A stretch of 64,000 nucleotides of DNA from DATLFA01 sp039915945 (GTDB lineage: Bacteria > Actinomycetota > Acidimicrobiia > Acidimicrobiales > WLNW01). Below, in pieces: positions 32,463-40,308 of this stretch. The translations under genes and the position numbers were made by a program. The notes under the pieces were generated by a model that had not been told where the DNA came from, did no database searches, and worked only from the letters and a program-made list of their open reading frames with translations. The first letter of the stretch is position 1. Each line of letters begins with the position of its first letter. Location of the stretch: positions 1 through 64,000 of the forward strand of contig JBDSMH010000106.1 in NCBI GenBank assembly GCA_039915945.1, written 5' to 3'.

Positions 32463-34134
32463 ATCTCCTCCAGACTGGCTGCTACTCGCCGAGTGGCGAG
32501 AACGCTATGCGTCGCGGCTGGTTCCCGGAGAAACAGGCGCGGTCACGAACTCGGGCCTCGACGTCGACGCGCTTTATGTGCCCGACGGCGACGATCTGAC
32601 CGAAGCCGGCCGCAGCGCGTACGTCGATCGCATCGGCACGCCGGGCGAGGCGCCGTTCACTCGCGGCATCTGGCCCGGCATGTACCGCGAGCGGCTGTGG
32701 GTGATGGGGCAGTACTCGGGCGCGGCGTCTCCGAAGGCCACCAACGAACGCATCCGGTCGTTGCTCGCCGCCGGCCAGCGCGGCTTCTCGGTTGCCCTCG
32801 ACCTACCCACGCAAAATGGGCTCGACTCCGACCACGAATTGGCGCGCGGTGAGGTCGGCAAAGTGGGCGTGCCCATCGATAGCCGCATCGACATGGAGGA
32901 ACTGCTCGAAGGCATCGATCTGTCGAACGTCGCACAAATCCGTACCACCGCGAACGCCATCGGTCCGCTTGCTGTCGCGCTGTTCGTCGTCGGCGCCGAG
33001 GCGCACGGGTATTCACCCACCGATTTCAAAGTGATGTTGCAAAACGATGTACTCAAGGAATACATCGCCCGAGGTACGTATGTGTTTCCGCCCGAGGCCG
33101 GTTTGCGCTTCTCCGTCGACGTCGTGGAGTACTGCAGCAAAGAACTGCCGCACTGGGAGCCGATCGAGTTCTGCGGATACCACATCCGCGACAGCGGCAG
33201 CACGGCGGTGCAAGAACTCGCGATCGCATTCGCACACGGTCGGGCCTATATCGACGAAGCGCTGCGCCGTGGCTTGGCCATCGACGACTTCGCTCATTCC
33301 GCGTACCTGTTCTTGTCGGCCGATCTCGACCTCTTCGAGGAAGTTGCGAAGTTCCGCGCGGCGCGGCGTATATGGCACGACCTCATCCGCAAGCAATACG
33401 GCGCGACGAACCCCGACAGCTGGGCGGCGAAGATCTTCTGTTACACCCTCGGCGGATCGCAAGTTGCGAAAGAGCCCGTCAACAACATCGCCCGCATCGC
33501 GTATCAGGCGCTGGCCGCGGTGCTCGGTGGCGTGCAGACGCTGGCGACGTCGTCCTATGACGAAGCGATCCAATTGCCGAGCGACGAAGCAGTACGCATC
33601 TCGTTGCGCACGCAACAGATACTCGCCTACGAAACCGGCGTTACCCGCACGGCTGATCCGCTCGGCGGCTCGTATTTCGTCGAGGCGCTCACCGACGAGA
33701 TCGAAAAGGCAGTCCTCGACTACATGGCGGTGATCGAGGAGCACGGCGGCCCGCTTGCCGCGATCGAGTCCGGGTGGATCCGAGGCGAACTCGACGACGC
33801 GGCCTACAAGCTGGCGTGGGCATTCGAGACGGGCGCGCGCACGCAAGTGGGTGTGAACCGATTCAGCACGACCGACGAGGATGTCACCTTCCGCGAGCAC
33901 CGCAGCACCGTCGAGACCGAGCGCCTGCAGATCGAGCGCGTGAAATCACTGCGAAGCATGCGCGACAACACCGCCGTCACCCGCTGCCTCGATCAGTTGC
34001 GCGCCGACGCACGCGCCGGCACCAACACGTTGCCGTCGGTGATCGACGCCATCCGCAACTACGCGACGGTCGGAGAGGTGTGCGGGGCTCTGGCGGATGT
34101 GTGGGGCCGGCACCGCGCGAGTAACCGTCTATAA
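32455..34134 (+). CDS. Acyl-CoA mutase large (catalytic) subunit, divergent
   Basis: A 559-residue TIM-barrel subunit of the methylmalonyl-CoA mutase family (SVALDLPTQNGLDSDH, GYHIRDSGSTAVQELA, RTADPLGGSYFVEALTDEIE). Compared from memory with P. shermanii MutB, the active-site strand reads W73, G75, R80, V83, G85, Y87 where MutB has Y75, T77, R82, T85, R87, Y89. The Arg equivalent to R207 is kept (ARGTYVFPP). So the carboxylate-binding Arg and Tyr look MCM-like, while CoA-channel residues differ. Specificity is open. The ATG at 32455 overlaps the FAD gene. Its B12 subunit is at 29779. Confidence 0.9.
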   Translation: MPESPPDWLLLAEWRERYASRLVPGETGAVTNSGLDVDALYVPDGDDLTEAGRSAYVDRIGTPGEAPFTRGIWPGMYRERLWVMGQYSGAASPKATNERIRSLLAAGQRGFSVALDLPTQNGLDSDHELARGEVGKVGVPIDSRIDMEELLEGIDLSNVAQIRTTANAIGPLAVALFVVGAEAHGYSPTDFKVMLQNDVLKEYIARGTYVFPPEAGLRFSVDVVEYCSKELPHWEPIEFCGYHIRDSGSTAVQELAIAFAHGRAYIDEALRRGLAIDDFAHSAYLFLSADLDLFEEVAKFRAARRIWHDLIRKQYGATNPDSWAAKIFCYTLGGSQVAKEPVNNIARIAYQALAAVLGGVQTLATSSYDEAIQLPSDEAVRISLRTQQILAYETGVTRTADPLGGSYFVEALTDEIEKAVLDYMAVIEEHGGPLAAIESGWIRGELDDAAYKLAWAFETGARTQVGVNRFSTTDEDVTFREHRSTVETERLQIERVKSLRSMRDNTAVTRCLDQLRADARAGTNTLPSVIDAIRNYATVGEVCGALADVWGRHRASNRL

Positions 34135-34192
34135 GCGCAGGACGTCGGCGGTCGGCGCGCCCGACTCCACTATGAGAGTACTCCCGTCAATA

Positions 34193-34211
34193 TGTGGAAC
34201 TGGTAACCTCC
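34193..34211. promoter_or_regulatory. Half-conserved operator (site C) and leaderless promoter of the IclR gene
   Basis: TGTGGA-N7-ACCTCC keeps one arm of the island dyad. TAACCT at 34204-34209 fits TAnnnT and ends 6 nt before the GTG start at 34216, where no ribosome site exists, so the transcript is probably leaderless. Confidence 0.5.
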
Positions 34212-34215
34212 CCGC

Positions 34216-34998
34216 GTGCCTGCCAACAAGAAGCCGCAAACCACCAAGAGCAGCGCGCCCCGCGGTGCGCAAACCGTGCATCGAGCGTTGCAGATCCTCG
34301 AGACGTTCTCGCCGAGACATCCCGCGATGGCGTTGGCCGAGTTGAGTAGCGCAGTCGGTTTGACGGTGCCGACCACTCACCGCCTCTTGCGCGCGCTGCA
34401 CGAGAAGGGCTTCGTGGTGCAGGACCCCAACACGAAGTTCTACAGCCTCGGTCCCTCGATCGTCCGCATGGCGGCGTTGGTGCAAGGTCGCGACGACGTC
34501 ATCGTCGTCGCGCACCCGACGATGGAACGCCTGCGGGAGCTGAGCGGTGAGAGCGTGGGTTTCCACTGGCTCGTCGGTGATCGCCGCGTCTGCGTGCATG
34601 AGCTCGTCAGCGATCATCCGCTGCGCATGGCTTCGGGTGTGGGCAACTGGTATCCGCTCGTCGGCGGGGCCGGCGGCAAGGCGATCCTTGCCTATGTCAG
34701 CGATGTGCGACTCGAATCGATCCTCGCCAAGGCCGAAGGGTTCGACCCCGTTGCGTTGCCGAAGGCGCTCGCCAAAGTGCGCGAGGACGGATATGCAACG
34801 AGCCACGGCGAGACCGTCGAGGCGGCTGCCGCCATCGCCGTTGCGATCCGCCGCACATCCGGCGAGGTGATCGGCGCGATCAACGTCACGGGTCCGTCCA
34901 ACCGACTCACCGCGGCCCGACTCCAAGACCTGAGTGGCGCAATCGTCCAAGCGGGTCGCGAGGTCATGCGCCAACTCGGTCACGTCGAGACCGACTGA
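34216..34998 (+). CDS. IclR-family transcriptional regulator
   Basis: A 260-residue regulator. Residues about 15-75 form the N-terminal winged HTH (TVHRALQILETFSPRHPAMA, LSSAVGLTVPTTHRLLRAL). The C-terminal effector domain contains LSGESVGFHWLVGDRRVCVH and GVGNWYPLVGGAGGKAILAY. It is the only regulator in the 46-kb island, so it is the leading candidate for controlling it. A half-conserved island dyad next to its start hints at autoregulation. GTG start, leaderless. TGATG overlap with the following SDR gene. Confidence 0.92.
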   Translation: MPANKKPQTTKSSAPRGAQTVHRALQILETFSPRHPAMALAELSSAVGLTVPTTHRLLRALHEKGFVVQDPNTKFYSLGPSIVRMAALVQGRDDVIVVAHPTMERLRELSGESVGFHWLVGDRRVCVHELVSDHPLRMASGVGNWYPLVGGAGGKAILAYVSDVRLESILAKAEGFDPVALPKALAKVREDGYATSHGETVEAAAAIAVAIRRTSGEVIGAINVTGPSNRLTAARLQDLSGAIVQAGREVMRQLGHVETD

Positions 34999-35726
34999 TG
35001 ACCTCCGCTCGCGTTGCAGTCGTGACCGGTGCCGCGGGCGGTATCGGCCGCGCGCTCGTCGCAGAGTGCGAACAGCGCGGCATGCGCGTATTCACGGCCG
35101 ACATCGCAGGTGACCCCGCTGTTGATGTTTCGATGCGCCGCGATGTCGACGCGTTCGCCCAATCGGTGTTCGAACAGACCGACAACGTCGACTACGTCTT
35201 CAACAACGCGGGCGTCATGCCCGTCGCCCTGCTCGTCGATACGACCGACGCCGACTGGGCCCGAGTGATCGGCATCAACCTGCTCGGCGTGGTCCACGTG
35301 GTGCGCGCATTCGTGCCGCACCTGCGGGCGCAGACGCGGCCGGCGCACATCGTCAACACCGCGTCGATGGCCGGTTTCGCGGCACCGGTCGGCGCGGGCT
35401 GTGGGGCCTACGCTGCGACCAAGAGTGCCGTCGTATCGATATCCGAATCGCTCGCCCACGAGTTGCAGCCCGACGGCATCGGTGTATCCGTGGTGTGCCC
35501 GAGCGGAGTCGCAACCGACATCTTCGGCAGCAATCCCTCGATGCGGCCTCCCGCAGGGCTGATGGAGCCGGCGCACGCCGCTCAGCTCATTCTCGACGGC
35601 GTGCTTGCCGGGCGCTTCTACGTGTTCACCCACACCGACGAGAGCGCTCGCGCTCGACTTTTCGACCGTTGGGCCAGGGTCGAGCGCGACTTCGTCGCGG
35701 CCACCGAAAGGGGACCACAGTGTTGA
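34998..35726 (+). CDS. SDR-family oxidoreductase
   Basis: A 242-residue classical SDR: TGAAGGIGRALVAE, FNNAGVMP, NTASMAGF, YAATKSAVV. No C-terminal VDGG block; it ends in a longer tail (FDRWARVERDFVAA), typical of SDRs acting on bulkier or unknown substrates. Translationally coupled to the IclR gene (TGATG) and overlapping the hydratase gene. Specificity unknown. Confidence 0.88.
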   Translation: MTSARVAVVTGAAGGIGRALVAECEQRGMRVFTADIAGDPAVDVSMRRDVDAFAQSVFEQTDNVDYVFNNAGVMPVALLVDTTDADWARVIGINLLGVVHVVRAFVPHLRAQTRPAHIVNTASMAGFAAPVGAGCGAYAATKSAVVSISESLAHELQPDGIGVSVVCPSGVATDIFGSNPSMRPPAGLMEPAHAAQLILDGVLAGRFYVFTHTDESARARLFDRWARVERDFVAATERGPQC

Positions 35727-36505
35727 GTGACGCCACCCGGCGCGAGGCCGCCGATGCCCTTGCGAAAGCCGAGCGCAACCGCGCGCCGATCGCCCGGCTC
35801 ACCGAGACCTATCCGGGCATCGAGGTCGAAGACGCGTACGAGATCCAGCGGTTGCAGATCGTGGACAAGTTGCGTGACGGGCTCGAGGTCCGCGGCTACA
35901 AGGCGGGCCTGTCGTCCAAAGCGATGCAGAAGATGATGGGGGTCGACGAGCCCGACTACGGGCACCTGCTGTCCGACATGTTCGTCTTCGAAACCGACTC
36001 GGTCGCCACGGCGACGCTGTGCCAACCCCGCGTCGAGTTCGAGGTGGCGTTCACGCTCGCCGACTCGTTGCCGATGCACGGTTGCACGGTTGCCGACGTC
36101 TTGCGGGCGACGGCGTTCGTGAGCCCTTCGATCGAGATCATCGACAGCCGGTTCGATGGTTGGAACATCACCCTGTGTGACACCATCGCCGACAACGCCA
36201 GCTCCGCCCGCGTGGTGCTCGGGGGCCGCCTCATGCGGCCGAGCGATATCGACCTACGGCTCATCGGCGTGGTGGTTTCGCAAAACGGCGAGATCATCGA
36301 CACCGGTGCGTCGGGCGCGGTGTTGGGCAATCCCGCGACCGCCGTCGCATGGTTGGCGAACAAGCTCGGTGGGTTCGGGGTGCGCCTCGAAGCCGGCCAA
36401 GTGATCATGCCCGGTTCGTGCACGCGGGCCCACGATGTCGCGCCCGGCGATTCGATCGTGGCCGAGTTCGCGCAACTCGGCGCCGTCAGCGTCCGATTCC
36501 ATTGA
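35720..36505 (+). CDS. 2-keto-4-pentenoate hydratase (MhpD/HsaE type)
   Basis: A 261-residue hydratase of the fumarylacetoacetase-hydrolase superfamily: KAGLSSKAMQKMMGVDEPDY, PRVEFEVAFTLAD (metal-binding Glu residues), EIIDSRFDGW, and VIMPGSCTRAHDVAPGDSIV. Adds water to 2-hydroxypenta-2,4-dienoate-type products of meta-cleavage to give 4-hydroxy-2-oxo acids. GTG start with AAAGGGGA upstream, overlapping the SDR stop by 7 bp; the TTG next to it is an alternative. First of the hydratase-dehydrogenase-aldolase trio. Confidence 0.92.
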   Translation: MLSDATRREAADALAKAERNRAPIARLTETYPGIEVEDAYEIQRLQIVDKLRDGLEVRGYKAGLSSKAMQKMMGVDEPDYGHLLSDMFVFETDSVATATLCQPRVEFEVAFTLADSLPMHGCTVADVLRATAFVSPSIEIIDSRFDGWNITLCDTIADNASSARVVLGGRLMRPSDIDLRLIGVVVSQNGEIIDTGASGAVLGNPATAVAWLANKLGGFGVRLEAGQVIMPGSCTRAHDVAPGDSIVAEFAQLGAVSVRFH

Positions 36506-36557
36506 GAGCCCCGCCAGTGAAAGCACGGCCAGTGAAAGCACGGCCATTGAGTCTTCG
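36498..36557. repeat. 15-bp tandem repeat, about four units
   Basis: Two identical units GCCAGTGAAAGCACG (36513-36527, 36528-36542), followed by GCCATTGAGTCTTCG and preceded by a related unit TCCATTGAGAGCCCC. The array covers the hydratase stop and most of the gap before the acylating dehydrogenase, whose ribosome site lies at its end. The GCCAGT head is shared with the 15-bp array at 7624-7683. Confidence 0.8.
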
Positions 36558-36569
36558 AGGAGTGCGCCT

Positions 36570-37451
36570 GTGAGCAAGATCCCGGTCGCGATCGTCGGGT
36601 CCGGCAACATCGGTACCGACTTGATGTACAAGTTGCTGCGTTCCGACGTTGTCGAGCCGCGGTGGATGATCGGCGTCGACCCTGATTCCGAAGGACTGCG
36701 GCTGGCGGCGAAGGCCGGTCTCGAGGCGAGTCCCGAAGGTGTCGATTGGTTGTTTGCACAAAGCGATCAGCCGGCGATCGTGTTCGAGGCCACGTCCGCC
36801 TACGTACACGTGCGCAACGCGCCGCGCTATCTCGAACGGGGCATTCGGGCGGTCGACCTCACGCCTGCCGCGCGTGGCCCGTATGTGATCCCGCCGGTCA
36901 ATTTGTCGCAGTACCTCGACGAGATGAACGTGAACATGGTGACCTGCGGCGGCCAGGCCACGATCCCGATGGTGTTCGCGGTGTCACGAGTTGTCGCTGT
37001 CGATTACGCCGAGATCGTGGCGACAGTCGCATCGAAGTCGGCCGGCCCGGGCACGCGCCAGAACATCGATGAGTTCACGCGCACCACATCGAACGCGGTC
37101 GAGGTGCTCGGAGGTGCCCACAAGGGTAAGGCCATCATCATCCTCAACCCGGCCGAGCCTCCGATGCTCATGCGCGACACGATCTTCTGCAACATGCCGG
37201 CCGGCACCGACACCGCCGAGATCGAGCGTTCGATCGTGGCGATGGTGGCCGACGTGCAGCAGTACGTGCCGGGCTACCGGCTGACCGCCGAACCGCAATT
37301 CGACGAAGGCCGCGTCGCGATCTTCATCGAGGTCGAAGGAGCGGGGGATTACCTGCCGGCCTATTCGGGCAACCTCGACATCATGACCGCCGCCGCCACC
37401 CGCGTCGGCGAGCAGATCGCCATGAAGCTGACTTTGGAGCAGACGCGCTGA
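36570..37451 (+). CDS. Acetaldehyde dehydrogenase (acylating) (MhpF/HsaG type)
   Basis: A 293-residue enzyme that converts acetaldehyde or propionaldehyde plus CoA to acyl-CoA. It has the N-terminal Rossmann VAIVGSGNIGTDLMYKLL, catalytic Cys in NMVTCGGQATIPMV, and KSAGPGTRQNIDEFT with IILNPAEPPMLMRDTIFC. It works in a channelling complex with the aldolase that follows (TGATG overlap). GTG start with GAGGAG about 8 nt upstream. An open frame extends upstream through the 15-bp repeat but would add low-complexity Ser/Glu residues, so I reject it. Confidence 0.95.
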   Translation: MSKIPVAIVGSGNIGTDLMYKLLRSDVVEPRWMIGVDPDSEGLRLAAKAGLEASPEGVDWLFAQSDQPAIVFEATSAYVHVRNAPRYLERGIRAVDLTPAARGPYVIPPVNLSQYLDEMNVNMVTCGGQATIPMVFAVSRVVAVDYAEIVATVASKSAGPGTRQNIDEFTRTTSNAVEVLGGAHKGKAIIILNPAEPPMLMRDTIFCNMPAGTDTAEIERSIVAMVADVQQYVPGYRLTAEPQFDEGRVAIFIEVEGAGDYLPAYSGNLDIMTAAATRVGEQIAMKLTLEQTR

Positions 37452-38491
37452 TGCCGTACTCAGATCAACTCGACGTTCGCTTGACCGACACCAGTCTTCG
37501 CGACGGTTCGCACGCGAAACGCCATCAGTTCACCGAGGAGCAGGTTCGTTCGGTGGTGCGCGGTCTCGACGGGGCGGGCATGCCGGTCATCGAGGTGACG
37601 CACGGCGACGGTCTCGGTGGCTCGTCGCACAACTATGGGTTCTCGCTCGTCGACGAACGCGTGCTGATGAAGGCGGCCGTCGATGAGGCACGTCACGCGA
37701 AGATCGCGGCGCTGATGCTGCCGGGGCTCGGCACGAAGGACGACATCAAGGCCATTCGTGACATCGGCGTTTCGATCGTACGCATCGCCACGCACTGCAC
37801 CGAGGCCGATATCGCCGACCAGCACTTCGGCCTCGCGCGCGAGATCGGGCTCGAGACGGTCGGCTTCTTGATGATGGCCCACACGGTCGCCCCCGAAAAG
37901 CTCGCCGAACAAGCGCGCATCATGGCCGACGCCGGTTGCCAGTGTGTCTACGTCGTCGACTCCGCGGGTTCCATGATCCTCGACGAGGCCGCCGATCGTG
38001 TCGCGGCCGTGGTCGCATCGGTGGGTAACGACGCGCAGGTCGGCTTTCACGGCCACGAAAACCTCTCGCTGTCGCTGGCCAACACCGTCTGTGCGATCCG
38101 TGCGGGTGCCGTGCAAGTCGACGGTTCGACGCGCCGTTTCGGCGCCGGTTCCGGCAATACGAGTTGCGAAGCATTCGCGGCCGTGGCCGAACGACTCGGC
38201 ATCCGCACCGGGCTCGACGTACTCAAGATGATCGACGTCGCTGAAGACGTGGTGCGCCCGGTGATGGACGACGAATGCCTGCTCGATCGACTGGCGTTGA
38301 CCATGGGTTATGCCGGGGTGTATTCGAGTTTCCTCAAGCACGCGTTCCGTGCTGCGGAGCGCTACGACGTGTCGGGGGCCGAGATCCTTCTCGAATGCGG
38401 TCGCCGCAAACTCGTCGGTGGTCAAGAAGATCAGATCATCCAGATTGCCGCCGGCATCGCGTCGGCCAAGCGCGCGTCCACCCAGAGTTGA
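37451..38491 (+). CDS. dmpG: 4-hydroxy-2-oxovalerate aldolase (MhpE/HsaF type)
   Basis: A 346-residue HMGL-like TIM-barrel aldolase. Metal and catalytic motifs: LTDTSLRDGSHAKRHQF, EVTHGDGLGGSSHNYGF, and VGFHGHENLSLSLANTVCA, which carries the metal His pair. Cleaves 4-hydroxy-2-oxo acids into pyruvate and an aldehyde that is passed to the acylating dehydrogenase. ATG overlaps the previous stop. The trio implies a meta-cleavage-type lower pathway in the island even though no ring-cleaving dioxygenase is visible. Confidence 0.96.
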   Translation: MPYSDQLDVRLTDTSLRDGSHAKRHQFTEEQVRSVVRGLDGAGMPVIEVTHGDGLGGSSHNYGFSLVDERVLMKAAVDEARHAKIAALMLPGLGTKDDIKAIRDIGVSIVRIATHCTEADIADQHFGLAREIGLETVGFLMMAHTVAPEKLAEQARIMADAGCQCVYVVDSAGSMILDEAADRVAAVVASVGNDAQVGFHGHENLSLSLANTVCAIRAGAVQVDGSTRRFGAGSGNTSCEAFAAVAERLGIRTGLDVLKMIDVAEDVVRPVMDDECLLDRLALTMGYAGVYSSFLKHAFRAAERYDVSGAEILLECGRRKLVGGQEDQIIQIAAGIASAKRASTQS

Positions 38492-38556
38492 GTACGCGCA
38501 CAGTTCTGCAATGCGACCGCTCGATCAGCGCGGTCTGACCGAAGGGAAGGCGCACG

Positions 38557-39330
38557 TTGGCGCGGTTCGAGGGAAAGGTCGTGGTCGTCACCGGCGCGGC
38601 ACAGGGACAAGGGGCGGCGCAGGCGGCGCGCTTTCGCGACGAGGGGGCGACAGTGGTATCCGCGGACGTCGGCACGGCGGCCGATGGTGCCCCCGGCATG
38701 ACGCAGTCGAAACTCGATGTGACCGACCTGTCGAGCTGGGAGTCTCTCGTCGGTGAGTTGACGACGCGCTTCGGTCGCCTCGATGTGCTCGTCAACAACG
38801 CCGGTATCAGCCGTGGCACCGATGTGAGAGGCACATCGCTCGCCGATTGGAACGCGGTGCTGTCGGTGGACCTGACCGGTGCGTTCCTCGGGATGAAGGC
38901 GTGCACGCCGTTGATGCGCGATTCGGGCGGGGGAGCGATCGTCAACACCGGCAGCGCGATTGCGTTTGCCGGCTTCTACCGAGCCTCGTACTCCGCGGCG
39001 AAGTGGGGATTACGCGGCCTCACCAAGTCCGCGGCGCTCGAGTTCGCGCCATGGGGGATCACGGTGAACGCGATACACCCCGGCCTCGTCGAGTCACCGA
39101 TGGCGACCGAGTCACCGCTGTACAACGCCATCCTCGCCACGGTGCCGGTGGGCCGCTCCACGAGTACGGACGAGATCGCGAACCTCGTGTTGTTCCTGGC
39201 ATCCGCGGAGGCTCGCACCATGACGGGCGGCGACTACCTCGTCGACGGTGGCATCGTGGCCGCCGGTGCGATGAATCACGTGGCCCGCACGATGGGTCTG
39301 TGGGACCCCGAACCGCCGGAGCAGCGATGA
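38557..39330 (+). CDS. SDR-family oxidoreductase
   Basis: A 257-residue classical SDR: TGAAQGQG, VNNAGISRG, NTGSAIAF, YSAAKWGLRG, and GGDYLVDGG. The GQG in place of GIG and the end of the chain resemble mycofactocin-coupled or hydroxysteroid-type SDRs of actinomycetes, which is suggestive only. TTG start with GAAGGGAAGG 7 nt upstream. Opens a two-gene unit with the LLM protein (ATGA overlap), 65 bp after the aldolase. Confidence 0.9.
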   Translation: MARFEGKVVVVTGAAQGQGAAQAARFRDEGATVVSADVGTAADGAPGMTQSKLDVTDLSSWESLVGELTTRFGRLDVLVNNAGISRGTDVRGTSLADWNAVLSVDLTGAFLGMKACTPLMRDSGGGAIVNTGSAIAFAGFYRASYSAAKWGLRGLTKSAALEFAPWGITVNAIHPGLVESPMATESPLYNAILATVPVGRSTSTDEIANLVLFLASAEARTMTGGDYLVDGGIVAAGAMNHVARTMGLWDPEPPEQR

Positions 39331-40202
39331 GCGACGACGTGCAGTTCGGCGCGGTGTTGCCGCAGACCGAGATCGGCGCCGGGCCCGACGACATCCGCGG
39401 GTTCGCGGACGGTGTGGCCGCCATCGGACTGCGGTTCGTCACCATGTACGACCACATACTCGGTGCCGACCGGGCGACGTATACCGATTGGTCGGGGCCG
39501 TACGACCACACGCACCTGTTCCACGAACCGTTCGTCACGCTCGGCTATCTCGCCGCCATCTCGCAACTCGACCTCGCCACCGGGGTCTTGGTGCTGCCGC
39601 AACGCCAGACCGCGCTCGTGGCCAAGCAGGCGGCCGAAGTCGCGGTGCTGAGCGGCGATCGGTTGCGACTCGGCGTCGGCATCGGGTGGAACCACGTTGA
39701 GTACGAAGCGTTGGGCGAAGACTTTTCGACGCGCGGTCGTCGCGTCGAAGAGCAGATCGTCGTGATGCGCAAACTGTGGACCGAGCCCGTCGTCGACTTC
39801 ACCGGTCGCTGGCACCGCATCAGCGCGGCGGGCATCAACCCGCTGCCACAGCAACCGGTGCCCGTGTGGCTTGCCGCAGGCGCGGGCGAACGGGGGCTAC
39901 GGCGCGTCGGTCGCGTTGCCGACGGCTGGCTGCCCATGGTGGCACCGGGGCCGGCGTTCGCAGCGGCGCTCGGCGTTATCCGCGAGGCCGCGTCCGGGGC
40001 GGGCCGCGACCCGTCCGCAATCGGCATCGAGGGTCGTATCAACGTCGGTGACGGCGATCTCGACCGCATCGCGCGCACCGCCGACGACTGGTGCAGCGCC
40101 GGGTCGTCTCGCATCGTGCTCAACACGCTCAACGCCGGACTCGGCCCCATCGACGCGCACCTCGAGGCGCTCGCTCGAGCGGTCGCACGAGTGGAGGGTT
40201 AG
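39327..40202 (+). CDS. LLM-class F420-dependent oxidoreductase
   Basis: A 291-residue luciferase-like TIM barrel (GAVLPQTEIGAGPDDIRGFA, LATGVLVLPQRQTALVAKQ, LRLGVGIGWNHVEYEALG). That pattern is common in the F420-dependent subfamily (TIGR03619-like) abundant in actinomycetes. Likely hydride transfer with F420 or FMN; substrate unknown. Start at the ATG overlapping the SDR stop; a longer open frame upstream lies inside the SDR gene. Confidence 0.87.
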   Translation: MSDDVQFGAVLPQTEIGAGPDDIRGFADGVAAIGLRFVTMYDHILGADRATYTDWSGPYDHTHLFHEPFVTLGYLAAISQLDLATGVLVLPQRQTALVAKQAAEVAVLSGDRLRLGVGIGWNHVEYEALGEDFSTRGRRVEEQIVVMRKLWTEPVVDFTGRWHRISAAGINPLPQQPVPVWLAAGAGERGLRRVGRVADGWLPMVAPGPAFAAALGVIREAASGAGRDPSAIGIEGRINVGDGDLDRIARTADDWCSAGSSRIVLNTLNAGLGPIDAHLEALARAVARVEG

Positions 40203-40228
40203 CGCCGCCACCCGCGATTCGTTAACGT

Positions 40229-40249
40229 ATATGGAGCCCAGTGTTACAT
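40229..40249. promoter_or_regulatory. Operator-like dyad (site F)
   Basis: TATGGA-N7-GTTACA, flanked by A and T, is a weaker match to the island dyad with identical spacing. It sits in the 106-bp gap before the alpha/beta hydrolase gene. Confidence 0.4.
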
Positions 40250-40277
40250 TGTGAAACCGGGTTGCTTTGTGAAACCG
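40249..40277. repeat. 11-bp direct repeat, 18-bp period
   Basis: TTGTGAAACCG occurs at 40249-40259 and again at 40267-40277. It immediately follows site F and precedes the hydrolase operon. It is a candidate activator or repressor site; GTTACA-TTG-TGAAAC is also an imperfect dyad. Confidence 0.5.
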
Positions 40278-40308
40278 TTGTACGGGCGGGTGGGGGAGCG
40301 AGAACCAA

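Noticed and set aside
36435..36569. Longer start for the acylating dehydrogenase running through the 15-bp repeat
   Set aside because: The extension is a Ser/Glu-rich low-complexity string; a GTG with a proper ribosome site follows it and fits family length.
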